Of a DNA stretch of 16,066 nucleotides, positions 7,915-15,097 are shown piece by piece (the stretch's first letter is position 1; the number at the start of each line of letters is the position of its first letter). The translations under genes and the position numbers were made by a program. The stretch is from an uncultured Clostridia bacterium. GTDB lineage: Bacteria > Bacillota > Clostridia > Lachnospirales > Lachnospiraceae. The stretch lies in assembly GCA_946405675.1 (NCBI GenBank), contig CAMJIC010000031.1, positions 1 through 16,066 of the forward strand, written 5' to 3'. The notes beneath the pieces are model-generated. The model ran no database searches, was not told where the DNA came from, and saw nothing but the letters and a program-made list of their open reading frames with translations.

Positions 7915-9504
7915 ATGAATCGGGAATCGATACAGATCAATATTATCGGCGCGGGCCTTGCGGGGCTTTCCTGTGCGATGACACTTGCGCGGGCGGGGCA
8001 GAGGGTTCGGCTGGTTTCGTTCCAGCATTCCGAGAGAGCCCAGTCTAATCTGGCGGAGGGCGGCATCAATGCGGTCATGAATGTGATGGGAGAGGATGAC
8101 CGGATCGAATACCATTTTGCTGATACGATGAAGGGCGGGTGCGATCTGGCGGATCCTGTGATGGTGAAGGGACTGACAGAGGCGGCTCCCGGGATCGTCC
8201 GTGAAATGATTGCACTGGGGGTTCCGTTTCACCGTGAAAATGGGAAGCTGATGCAAAGAAACTTCGGGGGGCAGAAGCTAAAACGGACGACATATGCCAG
8301 GAGCAGTACGGGGAAAGCTCTGATGTCCGCCCTGATCAGCGCGGTAAGAAAGTACGAAGCGGAAGGGATCGTGACAAGATACAGCCATCATGAATTCATC
8401 TGCCTTCTCTTAGACGGGGATGCCGTCAGCGGCGTGCGTATATGGGACCGCTTCAGGAAGGAACGGCTGGATCTTGAAGGGCCGGTGGTGATGGCGTGCG
8501 GCGGAATGAACGGGATGTTTGCCGGCGCGACCACCGGCACGACAGCGAACACGGGTGTGGCTGCGGCGGTGCTTTTTTCCCAGGGGGTCTGCTTCGGAAA
8601 TCTGGAATTCATGCAGTATCATCCCACGACGGTATCGATTGCCGGCAAGCGCCTGCTGATCTCAGAGGCGGCCCGTGGAGAAGGCGGAAGGCTGTTTTGC
8701 AAAAGGGACGGGAAGAAGCGTTATTTCATGGAGGAGAAGTATGGGGAGCGCGGAAACCTGATGCCGCGTGATGTGGTCTCACGTGAAATAGCACAGCTTT
8801 CTGAGTCTGTATATCTGGATATGACGGGACTCAGTCAGCAGATCTGGCAGGAGCGGCTTTCTGACCTCAGGTCTGAGGTACAACATTATCTCAGGATTGA
8901 TCCGGCGAAGGAACCTGTCCCGGTTGCGCCTGGAATTCATTACTTCATGGGCGGGATCCTGGTGGATGCTTCCCACAGGACAAACCTTAGGCGGCTGTAT
9001 GCGGCAGGAGAATGTGCCTGCGCCTATCACGGCGCGAACAGACTTGGCGGCAATTCTCTTCTGGGGGCCATTTATGGCGGGAAGACGGCGGCCTGTACTG
9101 TGCTCCGGGAATTATCGGAAGGCTTCGGGCCTGTAAAAAACGATTCCGGAAAAGAGGATATGCCTGCATTCATTTCCCGGGAGGAGATGCGGATCCATGA
9201 CCGGATGGTTGATGCTTTGTTGAATGGCATGGGACTGATCAGGACACGGGAGACGCTTGTACAGGCATTGGAAGAACTGTCATCTTTGGAAAAGCCGGAG
9301 CTTTCCCGGGCAATGAGCGCGCAGCTTCTTCTTGCCAGGGCGATTCTCTTATGCGCGCTGGAGAGAAGGGAATCACGGGGCGCGCATACCAGGCGGGATT
9401 ATCCGGATACGGATGAGACATTCCGGAAGACGACGAAGGTCATGCTGGAGAAGGGAAGGATACAGATTACCTATGAAGAAATCACTCCATATCCTACGGC
9501 GTGA
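7915..9504 (+). CDS. Fumarate reductase/succinate dehydrogenase-like flavoprotein subunit
   Basis: A 529-residue FrdA/SdhA-like protein. The FAD dinucleotide fold is at the N-terminus (GAGLAG, 12-17). Family motifs follow in order: AEGGINA (48-53), FGGQ with RTTYA (117-128), QYHPTT (234-239, His236), RGEGG (254-258), PRDVVSR (284-290, Arg285), HYFMGG (342-347, His342), GANRLGGNS (373-381, Arg376) and the C-terminal HTRRDYP (491-497). The active-site His and Arg residues of the family are therefore kept. The covalent-FAD histidine found before AxGG in most members is a glutamine here (Q43 in RAQSNLAEGG), so FAD is probably non-covalent. NadB (L-aspartate oxidase) is unlikely because the FGGQ...RT region and the linked iron-sulfur gene are of Frd type. 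The start is the ATG at 7915 after AAGGA. Reaction direction and substrate are not determinable from sequence. Confidence 0.88.
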   Translation: MNRESIQINIIGAGLAGLSCAMTLARAGQRVRLVSFQHSERAQSNLAEGGINAVMNVMGEDDRIEYHFADTMKGGCDLADPVMVKGLTEAAPGIVREMIALGVPFHRENGKLMQRNFGGQKLKRTTYARSSTGKALMSALISAVRKYEAEGIVTRYSHHEFICLLLDGDAVSGVRIWDRFRKERLDLEGPVVMACGGMNGMFAGATTGTTANTGVAAAVLFSQGVCFGNLEFMQYHPTTVSIAGKRLLISEAARGEGGRLFCKRDGKKRYFMEEKYGERGNLMPRDVVSREIAQLSESVYLDMTGLSQQIWQERLSDLRSEVQHYLRIDPAKEPVPVAPGIHYFMGGILVDASHRTNLRRLYAAGECACAYHGANRLGGNSLLGAIYGGKTAACTVLRELSEGFGPVKNDSGKEDMPAFISREEMRIHDRMVDALLNGMGLIRTRETLVQALEELSSLEKPELSRAMSAQLLLARAILLCALERRESRGAHTRRDYPDTDETFRKTTKVMLEKGRIQITYEEITPYPTA

Positions 9505-10183
9505 AAATGCAAAGAGCAGCCCATACTGGGAGGATTTTTTATATGAGACACAGGAAGAGAACGATACTGTGGCGACAGCCCTGAGGGCCATCGCCGGCGC
9601 GGCGCAGAAGGAGGGAGATCGGCGTCCTGTGGCGTGGGAGAGCAGCTGCCTGCAGAAGCGGTGCGGTGCCTGCGCCATGGTCATCAATGGGAAGCCGGCT
9701 CTGGCCTGCGATACCTTTCTGAAGGAGATTCCCGGCGAGAAGATCACCCTGGAGCCTCTTCGGAAGTTTCCGGTCGTGGAAGATCTTGTGGTTGACCGGA
9801 GTATTATGATGGAGAACCTGAAGGCACTTTCCGTATGGCTGAATGAGGATGCACAGCTGCATTCGGAGGAGATGGCTTTTGAGGCATCGGTTTGCCTGCA
9901 GTGCGGACTGTGCCTGGAGGTATGTCCGAATTTCGCGCCGGGCGGCTCCTTCGGAGGGATGGCGGCGATGAATCCTCTGGCACATTTGATTGCGAACAGT
10001 CCCCGGGAGGGCAGAAAGGCAGTGGCGAAAAGCTATCGCAGGGGAGTTTTTAATGGCTGCGGCAAGTCCCTGGCCTGCAGAAACATCTGCCCTGCCGGGA
10101 TCCGGATCGAGGGACTCCTGGTCAAAAGCAACGCAGCGGCTGTATGGGGACGGTGGGGGCAGATTGGGAAGGGCAGCAGATGA
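9473..10183 (+). CDS. Fumarate reductase/succinate dehydrogenase-like iron-sulfur subunit
   Basis: A 236-residue FrdB/SdhB-like protein. The N-terminal ferredoxin domain has the [2Fe-2S] ligands C59, C64, C67 and C79 (CLQKRCGAC then C). The C-terminal domain has C141, C144, C147 and C151 (CLQCGLCLEVCP) and C196, C202 and C206 (CGKSLACRNICP), the spacing of the [4Fe-4S] and [3Fe-4S] clusters in SdhB/FrdB. It would wire the flavoprotein to the membrane anchor. The open frame extends upstream inside frdA, but the extension is shadow sequence; the ATG at 9473 gives a family-like N-terminus and overlaps frdA by 32 bases. An AAGGGAAGG site lies about 12 bases upstream, a rather long spacing. Its end overlaps the next permease by four bases (ATGA), tying the enzyme to the ABC module. 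Confidence 0.9.
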   Translation: MKKSLHILRRENAKSSPYWEDFLYETQEENDTVATALRAIAGAAQKEGDRRPVAWESSCLQKRCGACAMVINGKPALACDTFLKEIPGEKITLEPLRKFPVVEDLVVDRSIMMENLKALSVWLNEDAQLHSEEMAFEASVCLQCGLCLEVCPNFAPGGSFGGMAAMNPLAHLIANSPREGRKAVAKSYRRGVFNGCGKSLACRNICPAGIRIEGLLVKSNAAAVWGRWGQIGKGSR

Positions 10184-11385
10184 ACGTTTTTAAGAAATTA
10201 CCGTTATACAGTCTTGTGAGAAGGCCGGCGCGCTCTGGGGCAATGCTGGCGATCTCCGTGATCGTTGCCTTTGCTGTGTTCTCAGCTCTTCTGATGAGCG
10301 CAGCCCTCGGGCGCGGCATGACATCCCTTCAGCAAAGACTGGGAGCTGACATTATGGTGGTTCCTGCTGAGGCTGAGAAAAAGGCCGCCGTCGAGAGCAT
10401 TGTGCTTCAGGGCAATCCGACTTATTTCTACATGGATGAAGCGAAACTGGGTGAGGTGAATGCTGTCGAGGGGGTCGGAGAAACAACGGTTCAGCTGTAT
10501 CTGGCTTCTCTTGCGGCGAGCTGCTGCTCAGCCAAGGTGCAGCTGATGGGATTTGACCCTGCCACCGACTTTGTGATCAAGCCATGGGTCAGCAGTTCCT
10601 ACGGGAAAGAGCTGGGAGAGATGGAGGTTGTGGCAGGCAGCGGCATCACAGCCTCAGCCGGAGACAGGCTGATCTTCTATGATACGCCGTGTACGGTTGT
10701 GGCAAAACTCTCTGAGACCGGAACGAATTATGACAGGTGCGTATTTGCGGGAGAAGATACGGTCAGAGTGCTGACGCAAAGCGCCATCGGAAAGAATCTG
10801 AACCAGTTCAGGGACACGGATCCGGACCATGTGATATCCTGCATCCTCCTGAATGTGGAAGAAGGAGCGGATATCGACCAGGTTGCGTCAAAGATCAATG
10901 AATCTGTCGACGGGGTCGCGGCGATCAGGACACGCAGTCTGTTGTCGGGCACTGCCAGAAGCCTGGAAGGTGTTCTTGGAATGATCCGCGCCGCTGCAGT
11001 GGTCGTGCTGGTGCTGGGTGCCGTGATCCTTGCGATTGCATATGCCATGCAGATTCAGGAAAGAAAGAGGGAATTCGCGACGCTCCGGATTCTTGGCGTA
11101 TCGAGAAAGCAGCTTTCGGCAGGAATCCTGAAAGAGATTGCCGTTGTCTGCCTTGTGGGGGGCGCGGCAGGAGCGCTTCTGGGCATGCTTGTGATGATTC
11201 CGTTTTCCGGGGCACTGCAGGGATGGCTGAATATGCCGATGCTGATGCCAGGTATTGTGCATTGCTTCCTGTATCTGGCAGGAGCTGTTTTCCTGTGTCT
11301 GGCCGGTGCCATGCCTGCGTGTCTTTGGAGCGTGTGGAAGGTCAGCCGGGCCGAAATCAGTGATTCTCTCAGGGAAGAAAAGTAG
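10180..11385 (+). CDS. MacB/FtsX-type ABC permease (redox-module copy 2)
   Basis: A 401-residue permease. It has an N-terminal helix (about 20-42), LQQRLGADIMVVP, an extracytoplasmic domain with a GFDPATDF...KPW segment, and an FtsX domain after ERKREFATLRILGVS with three helices. It is a paralogue of the permease at 5900, with the same domain order and near-equal length. The ATG at 10180 overlaps the stop of the iron-sulfur subunit (ATGA), with a GGAAGGG site just upstream; further upstream in-frame codons overlap that gene and are rejected. Direct coupling to frdB indicates co-expression in fixed ratio. The extracytoplasmic domain has a Cys-Cys pair (SCCSAK, about residues 110-111) that copy 1 lacks at that position. 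The partner ATPase is at 11452. Confidence 0.86.
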   Translation: MNVFKKLPLYSLVRRPARSGAMLAISVIVAFAVFSALLMSAALGRGMTSLQQRLGADIMVVPAEAEKKAAVESIVLQGNPTYFYMDEAKLGEVNAVEGVGETTVQLYLASLAASCCSAKVQLMGFDPATDFVIKPWVSSSYGKELGEMEVVAGSGITASAGDRLIFYDTPCTVVAKLSETGTNYDRCVFAGEDTVRVLTQSAIGKNLNQFRDTDPDHVISCILLNVEEGADIDQVASKINESVDGVAAIRTRSLLSGTARSLEGVLGMIRAAAVVVLVLGAVILAIAYAMQIQERKREFATLRILGVSRKQLSAGILKEIAVVCLVGGAAGALLGMLVMIPFSGALQGWLNMPMLMPGIVHCFLYLAGAVFLCLAGAMPACLWSVWKVSRAEISDSLREEK

Positions 11386-11451
11386 ACAGTGAGATTGCAT
11401 CTGTAAATCAGATATAAACGAAGTGCGATATGCGTTTACAGAGGAGACAGG

Positions 11452-12114
11452 ATGGAGCTGAGAGCGGAACATATCTGCCATACATTCCTTCAAGGTGGGC
11501 AGAGGTTAGAGGTCTTAAAGGAAGTCAATCTGACGATTCAGGGCGGGTATCTGTATGCGCTTCAGGGGAGGAGCGGGAGCGGGAAGACAACGCTCATGAG
11601 CATTTTGTGCGGAATCCTTGCTCCGTCCGGCGGTACGGTGTCCATGGGGGATACTGTGCTTTATTCCATGAAGGACAGTGCGCTTTCACGCTTCCGGGGA
11701 GCGCATTTCGGGATCATACCCCAGGGACAGAGCGCGGTATCCACACTGACGGTCCTGGAAAATGTTATGCTGCCTGCATCCATCTCCGGTTCCTGCGGCG
11801 GCGCAGCCCAAAGAGCGCGGGAATTGCTTGACCGGATGCAGATATCCGATCTTGCTGATGTGATGCCTGGAGAGCTGTCCGGCGGAGAGCAACGGAGAAT
11901 GGCTGTCGCCCGGGCACTGATGCGGGATCCTGATATCATCTTTGCGGATGAGCCGACATCGGATCTGGATGCCGGAAACACGGAGGCAGTGCTTCAGATT
12001 CTGAAGGAGGAAGCAAAGAGCGGAAAGGCAGTTTTTGTGGTTTCGCATGAGGATCGTATTTCGGAATACGCGGATGTGAAGTATGATATAAAGGAAGGCA
12101 GGCTGCTGCAATAA
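11452..12114 (+). CDS. ABC transporter ATP-binding protein (redox-module copy 2)
   Basis: A 220-residue ATPase with Walker A GRSGSGKTT (39-47), Q-loop Q91 in IPQG, signature LSGGEQRR (142-149), Walker B IIFADE (162-167) and H-loop H199. The ATG at 11452 follows a GAGGAGACAGG site. The 66-base gap after the permease contains no convincing terminator or promoter. It has the same length as the ATPase at 7191 and the same IPQG and VLENVM features, so the two probably derive from one permease/ATPase duplication. The ADEPTSDLD stretch differs from the ADEPTGDLD/GNLD of the other two, a minor change. It is the last gene of the long same-strand cluster, with 145 bases before the next gene. Confidence 0.9.
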   Translation: MELRAEHICHTFLQGGQRLEVLKEVNLTIQGGYLYALQGRSGSGKTTLMSILCGILAPSGGTVSMGDTVLYSMKDSALSRFRGAHFGIIPQGQSAVSTLTVLENVMLPASISGSCGGAAQRARELLDRMQISDLADVMPGELSGGEQRRMAVARALMRDPDIIFADEPTSDLDAGNTEAVLQILKEEAKSGKAVFVVSHEDRISEYADVKYDIKEGRLLQ

Positions 12115-12259
12115 TACAGCACGAATCTGAGTGAATACAGGGTAAGATCCAAAAAGTATGATAGAGTTTCCGGGGAGAAGTTTTTTGATTGGGAATCGTA
12201 ACAATGTGATGAAAGGAGCCGTATTGCACGGTCGTCATAAAAAACAGGAAGGGATAACA

Positions 12260-12658
12260 ATGGCAACATATAAAACGCTGGAAGAAGCACAGGAAGTATT
12301 TCGAAACGACCGGTTTGCGACATCGAACGGAATGCAGATTGATGAACTGGGGGAAGACTGCTGCAGATGCAGCATGACAATTACCCAGGACCACAGGAAT
12401 GCCTATGGCGGTGTGATGGGAGGAGTTATTTTTACGCTGGCGGATTTTGCCCTTGCTGTGACATCCAACCAGATCCACAGCCTTTCCGTGGCCCAGCAGG
12501 TCAGCATCAATTATCTGAACGCGCCAAAGGGAACCCGGCTGATCGCGCACTCGCAATGTATCAAGAACGGAAAAACCACCACAGTGATTAATGTGGATGT
12601 GACAGATGACACCGGGCGTCAGATCGCGAAGTTTGTCGGAACGGCGTTTAAGCTTTGA
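12260..12658 (+). CDS. PaaI-type hotdog-fold acyl-CoA thioesterase
   Basis: A 132-residue hotdog protein. It has the PaaI-family core N47-x-x-G50, then MGG and FTLAD with the likely catalytic Asp62, followed by the VSINYL strand. The histidine of the usual HGG motif is a methionine here (Met53), a substitution compatible with the family but weakening any substrate guess. Family members hydrolyse small acyl- or aryl-acyl-CoA thioesters in the cytosol. The frame is open upstream to 12158, but ATG 12260 has a GGAAGGGAT site and the typical N-terminus, so it is preferred. It is separated from the ABC gene by 145 bases with no clear terminator; a TATGAT near 12157 could be a -10 but has no good -35. 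Link to the redox cluster is doubtful. Confidence 0.85.
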   Translation: MATYKTLEEAQEVFRNDRFATSNGMQIDELGEDCCRCSMTITQDHRNAYGGVMGGVIFTLADFALAVTSNQIHSLSVAQQVSINYLNAPKGTRLIAHSQCIKNGKTTTVINVDVTDDTGRQIAKFVGTAFKL

Positions 12659-12710
12659 AAAAGACTATGGAGTGTTTTCATACAGAAGAAGCGTTTTTCT
12701 GCCGGAGTTG

Positions 12711-12719
12711 TGTTATAAT
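12711..12719 (+). promoter_or_regulatory. Extended -10 promoter for the small coiled-coil gene
   Basis: The sequence TGTTATAAT at 12711-12719 is a perfect extended -10 (TGn plus TATAAT). The -35 region at about 12691-12696 (GCGTTT) is poor, which extended -10 promoters tolerate. Transcription would start near 12726, giving an AT-rich leader of about 90 bases before the ATG at 12816. Another TATAAT at 12767-12772 lacks supporting elements. Confidence 0.55.
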
Positions 12720-12815
12720 ATCAATTATATAGAGACAAACACACTGTAATATGCTATAAATACCTATATAATAACAACAGCTGAAATTGCAGCATGATAA
12801 TAAGGAGATCATACT

Positions 12816-13109
12816 ATGGCAGACAGAAAACCGAGGGCTACAAAAGAAGAGGCGTTGATTGCTAAGATTGCGAAGAATGAGGAATCGAAGGAGAAGCTAC
12901 AGGCGAAGATCAATGAACTGGATGCGAAGATCGATGGCCTGAAGCAGCAGCTCAAAGATCTGAATGACGAGAAGAAGAAGGCAGAGCGTGCCGCGGAAGC
13001 CAGGGCCAGGAGGGAAGAGAAGAAGAAAGCGGAGAAGGAGATCATCAAAGCCATCAGTGCAAGCGGCCTGAGCGTGGAAGAGGTCATGGAGCGGCTGAAG
13101 GCTGAGTGA
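12816..13109 (+). CDS. Small highly charged coiled-coil protein, function unknown
   Basis: A 97-residue, Lys/Glu-rich soluble protein. Residues about 10-80 form an almost uninterrupted helical, heptad-like stretch (repeated Lys, Glu, Ala and Leu), including an alanine/arginine/lysine segment around 55-75. The C-terminal SASGLSVEEVMERLKAE looks like a short separate helical unit. No signal peptide or membrane segment is present. The ATG has a strong AAGGAG site (about 12801-12806). It has its own promoter upstream and stands alone, followed by the palindromic repeat. The composition suggests a structural or nucleic-acid-binding helper, but I do not recognise the family and assign no function. 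Confidence 0.8.
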   Translation: MADRKPRATKEEALIAKIAKNEESKEKLQAKINELDAKIDGLKQQLKDLNDEKKKAERAAEARARREEKKKAEKEIIKAISASGLSVEEVMERLKAE

Positions 13110-13150
13110 TCAGCAGCTGTTGGGAATTGCCGCATTTTCCGGAACGAAAG

Positions 13151-13310
13151 TTAGGATCTGTTACAGAATAACTTGTACATCTGACTTGTCCAAACGCTCA
13201 TCTGCTGCGTTGGAAAGCCTCGCCGTAGCCCGCTACGGCTGCGTTTTCCTCCTTGCATATGAACGTTTGTCCTGCGTCATATGTACAAGTTATTTCTGAA
13301 CAGCTCCTTA
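13151..13310. repeat. Large imperfect palindromic element (MITE-like)
   Basis: The two ends are inverted: the left end reads AGGATCTGTTACAGAATAAC (from 13153) and the reverse complement of the right end reads AGGAGCTGTTCAGAAATAAC, both continuing with TTGTACAT. Similarity continues inward (CAAACGCTCAT against CAAACGTTCAT) to a central hairpin, GCCGTAGC-CC-GCTACGGC, near 13222-13239. The whole stretch of about 160 bases can fold into one long stem with mismatches. It has no coding capacity beyond short spurious frames. The size, inverted ends and centre fit a non-autonomous palindromic repeat; mobility is inferred. It may also act as a transcription barrier after the coiled-coil gene. Confidence 0.75.
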
Positions 13311-13344
13311 GAATCATCATAGTGTTGTATGCAGAGAAGATAAG

Positions 13345-13391
13345 ACACCGGCATACGGGATCAAAGGAAATTCCCGGAACGCCGGTGTTTT
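13345..13391 (+). terminator. Terminator-like hairpin between the palindrome and the DUF1284 gene
   Basis: ACACCGGC (13345-13352) pairs with GCCGGTGT (13381-13388) and is followed by TTTT. Inside the loop a second short pairing (CGGGA with TCCCG) is possible. The T run is short, so termination may be weak. It could end transcripts arriving from upstream or act as an attenuator before the gene at 13443. Confidence 0.45.
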
Positions 13392-13442
13392 GGCTGCCGG
13401 ACGGGCAATGGAGACCGGAAAGGGATGGACTGCAGGAGCGGA

Positions 13443-13832
13443 ATGAAGAATGATGTTATGATATTACGGCCTCATCACGGGATGTGCTTCCAGTTTTATG
13501 AAGGGAAAGGATACAGCCCTGACTTTACGGATCATATGGGAAATGTGATCCGGGCGCTCAAGGATGATCCGGGGCGGATGATCCGGCTGTCTGCCGCAGC
13601 GGATCTTGTCTGCCGCAGCTGTCCCAACAATGAAGCCGGTTCGTGTATCAGCCAGGAAAAGGTGATCCGGTATGATGCCAGGGTGCTCCGGGCTTGCGGG
13701 ATATCCGATGGAGACGAGATGCCATACAAGGATTTTATCACCCTGGTCAGGGAGAAGATCATTGAAGCGAAGCTGCGGAACACGATATGCGGCGATTGTG
13801 AATGGGATGACATTTGCAGGAAGAAATCATAG
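13443..13832 (+). CDS. DUF1284 cysteine-rich protein
   Basis: A 129-residue protein. It opens with ILRPHHGMCFQFYEGKGYSP, the signature N-terminus of DUF1284, and has a cysteine pattern suited to metal or Fe-S binding: CRSCPN with a third cysteine at SCIS, a single cysteine near the middle, and CGDCEWDDIC near the C-terminus. The RYDARVL stretch resembles the R-D motif of the family. The function of DUF1284 is not established; an iron-sulfur or zinc site is plausible from the cysteines. ATG 13443 was chosen because AGGAG lies four bases upstream; the internal ATG at 13458 would start right before ILRPHH but has no well-placed site. A terminator-like hairpin precedes it and a 94-base gap follows. 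Confidence 0.82.
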   Translation: MKNDVMILRPHHGMCFQFYEGKGYSPDFTDHMGNVIRALKDDPGRMIRLSAAADLVCRSCPNNEAGSCISQEKVIRYDARVLRACGISDGDEMPYKDFITLVREKIIEAKLRNTICGDCEWDDICRKKS

Positions 13833-13926
13833 CTGCAGGATTACATCCACAGTCCGCCCGCTGACAGAGGTGTATCTATACTCATAAGACGCAGTTCCAC
13901 CAAACGACCTTAACAAGGAGGGCAGA

Positions 13927-15006
13927 ATGAGCGAAAGAAAAATCAAGATAGGAGTGATCGGATGCGGTGCGATTTCCATGCGCAGGCATCTTCCTGAGTA
14001 TGCGTCCCGCAGCGATGTCGAGATTGCGGCGCTTTATAACCGGACTCGGTCGAAAGCGGAGGAGGCTTGTAAGATCTATGGCGGCAGGGTCTGTGACAGC
14101 ATAGAGGAGCTTGTGGCCATGGATCTTGACGCGGTCAGTGTCTGCAGTGCCAATACGGCGCATGCCAGCGACAGCATTCTGGCCCTGAGGTCAGGGAAGC
14201 ACGTCCTTTGCGAAAAGCCGATGGATGTCACCATGGAAAACTGCGAGAACATGGCTGCGGAGGCGGAGAAAGCAGGGAAGCTTTTGATGATCGCGCAGAA
14301 CCAGAGATTTTCTTCGGCACATGTGAAGGCAAGGGAACTGGTGGCAGAGGGGGCGATTGGAAAGATCCTCTCTTTCGAGACCAAATTCGGACACTCCGGC
14401 CCGGAACGGTGGACCGGGACGGAGGATACCTGGTTTTTCAGGAAATCGGCAGCGGGCATGGGGGCGCTGGCGGATCTGGGCATCCACAAGACGGATCTGA
14501 TCCATTACCTGACAGGGGAGGCGATCACCAGCGTCTATGCACGTACCGCGACCCTGGACAAGAGATACCCGGAGGGCGGGCTGATTGATGTGGAGGACAA
14601 TGCCTGGTGTATCTATGGCATGGACAGCGGCATCACCGGAACCATGCATGTGAGCTGGACGGATTACGGCCAGGAGTACAATTCGGTTGTCCTGCATGGG
14701 ACGAAGGGATCCATCCGGTGTTATGATGACCGGGAGTATTCATTGATTCTGGAGACGGATGACGGGAAAACGGATTTCCTCTCAACGGAGGGAATGCTGA
14801 CGAACGCCGACCAGACCATCGGAACCGGAAAGGATCAGCATTCCGGTGTCATTGATGAGTTCGTGGAATGCATTCAGGGAAGAAGGAACTGCCGGTGCAG
14901 CGGACAGGAGGCACTGAAGGGGATGCGGGTCATTTTCGCGGCGCTCAGATCCTCCGCGGAAGGGAGAATTGAAGAGATTCCGGAAAACCGTATAACGCAG
15001 ATGTGA
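13927..15006 (+). CDS. Gfo/Idh/MocA-family NAD(P)-dependent oxidoreductase
   Basis: A 359-residue protein with an N-terminal Rossmann fold (GVIGCGAIS, 9-17), the EKP motif (96-98) whose lysine is catalytic in the family, NQRF (125-128), and the C-terminal-domain motif DLGIHKTD (183-190, His187). Family members oxidise or reduce hydroxyl groups of sugars, inositols or related cyclic compounds with NAD(P). Substrate cannot be inferred: no sugar transporter or other catabolic gene is adjacent. An AAGGAGG site lies just before the ATG. In the 94-base upstream gap, TATACT at 13877-13882 is a possible -10 but has no convincing -35. A strong terminator begins 35 bases after the stop, so the gene is probably the last or only one in its transcript. 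Confidence 0.92.
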   Translation: MSERKIKIGVIGCGAISMRRHLPEYASRSDVEIAALYNRTRSKAEEACKIYGGRVCDSIEELVAMDLDAVSVCSANTAHASDSILALRSGKHVLCEKPMDVTMENCENMAAEAEKAGKLLMIAQNQRFSSAHVKARELVAEGAIGKILSFETKFGHSGPERWTGTEDTWFFRKSAAGMGALADLGIHKTDLIHYLTGEAITSVYARTATLDKRYPEGGLIDVEDNAWCIYGMDSGITGTMHVSWTDYGQEYNSVVLHGTKGSIRCYDDREYSLILETDDGKTDFLSTEGMLTNADQTIGTGKDQHSGVIDEFVECIQGRRNCRCSGQEALKGMRVIFAALRSSAEGRIEEIPENRITQM

Positions 15007-15040
15007 CAGAATCTGTCTTTGCGTGTGAGGCGGATCACAG

Positions 15041-15083
15041 AAACAACGGGCAGGGGAGTTCAGTTCCACCTGCCCGTTGTTTT
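15041..15083. terminator. Strong rho-independent terminator, probably bidirectional
   Basis: AAACAACGGGCAGG (15041-15054) pairs perfectly with CCTGCCCGTTGTTT (15069-15082), a 14-bp stem with a 14-base loop and T-rich 3' flanks on both strands. It lies between the stop codons of two convergent genes (plus strand ending at 15006, minus strand ending at 15098), so one hairpin can serve both. Confidence 0.88.
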
Positions 15084-15097
15084 GGGTCTGTTTATGA

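Noticed and set aside
7915..9504. L-aspartate oxidase (NadB) identity for the flavoprotein
   Set aside because: The missing covalent-FAD histidine would fit NadB, but the FGGQ...RT region and the adjacent SdhB-type iron-sulfur gene fit the Frd/Sdh family, and no other NAD biosynthesis gene is present.
12157..12162. TATGAT as a -10 for the thioesterase gene
   Set aside because: No acceptable -35 at 16-18 bases upstream and no extended -10; too weak to list.
13253..13453. Short plus-strand open frame of 66 codons
   Set aside because: It begins inside the palindromic element, runs through a terminator-like hairpin and has no ribosome site or family resemblance.
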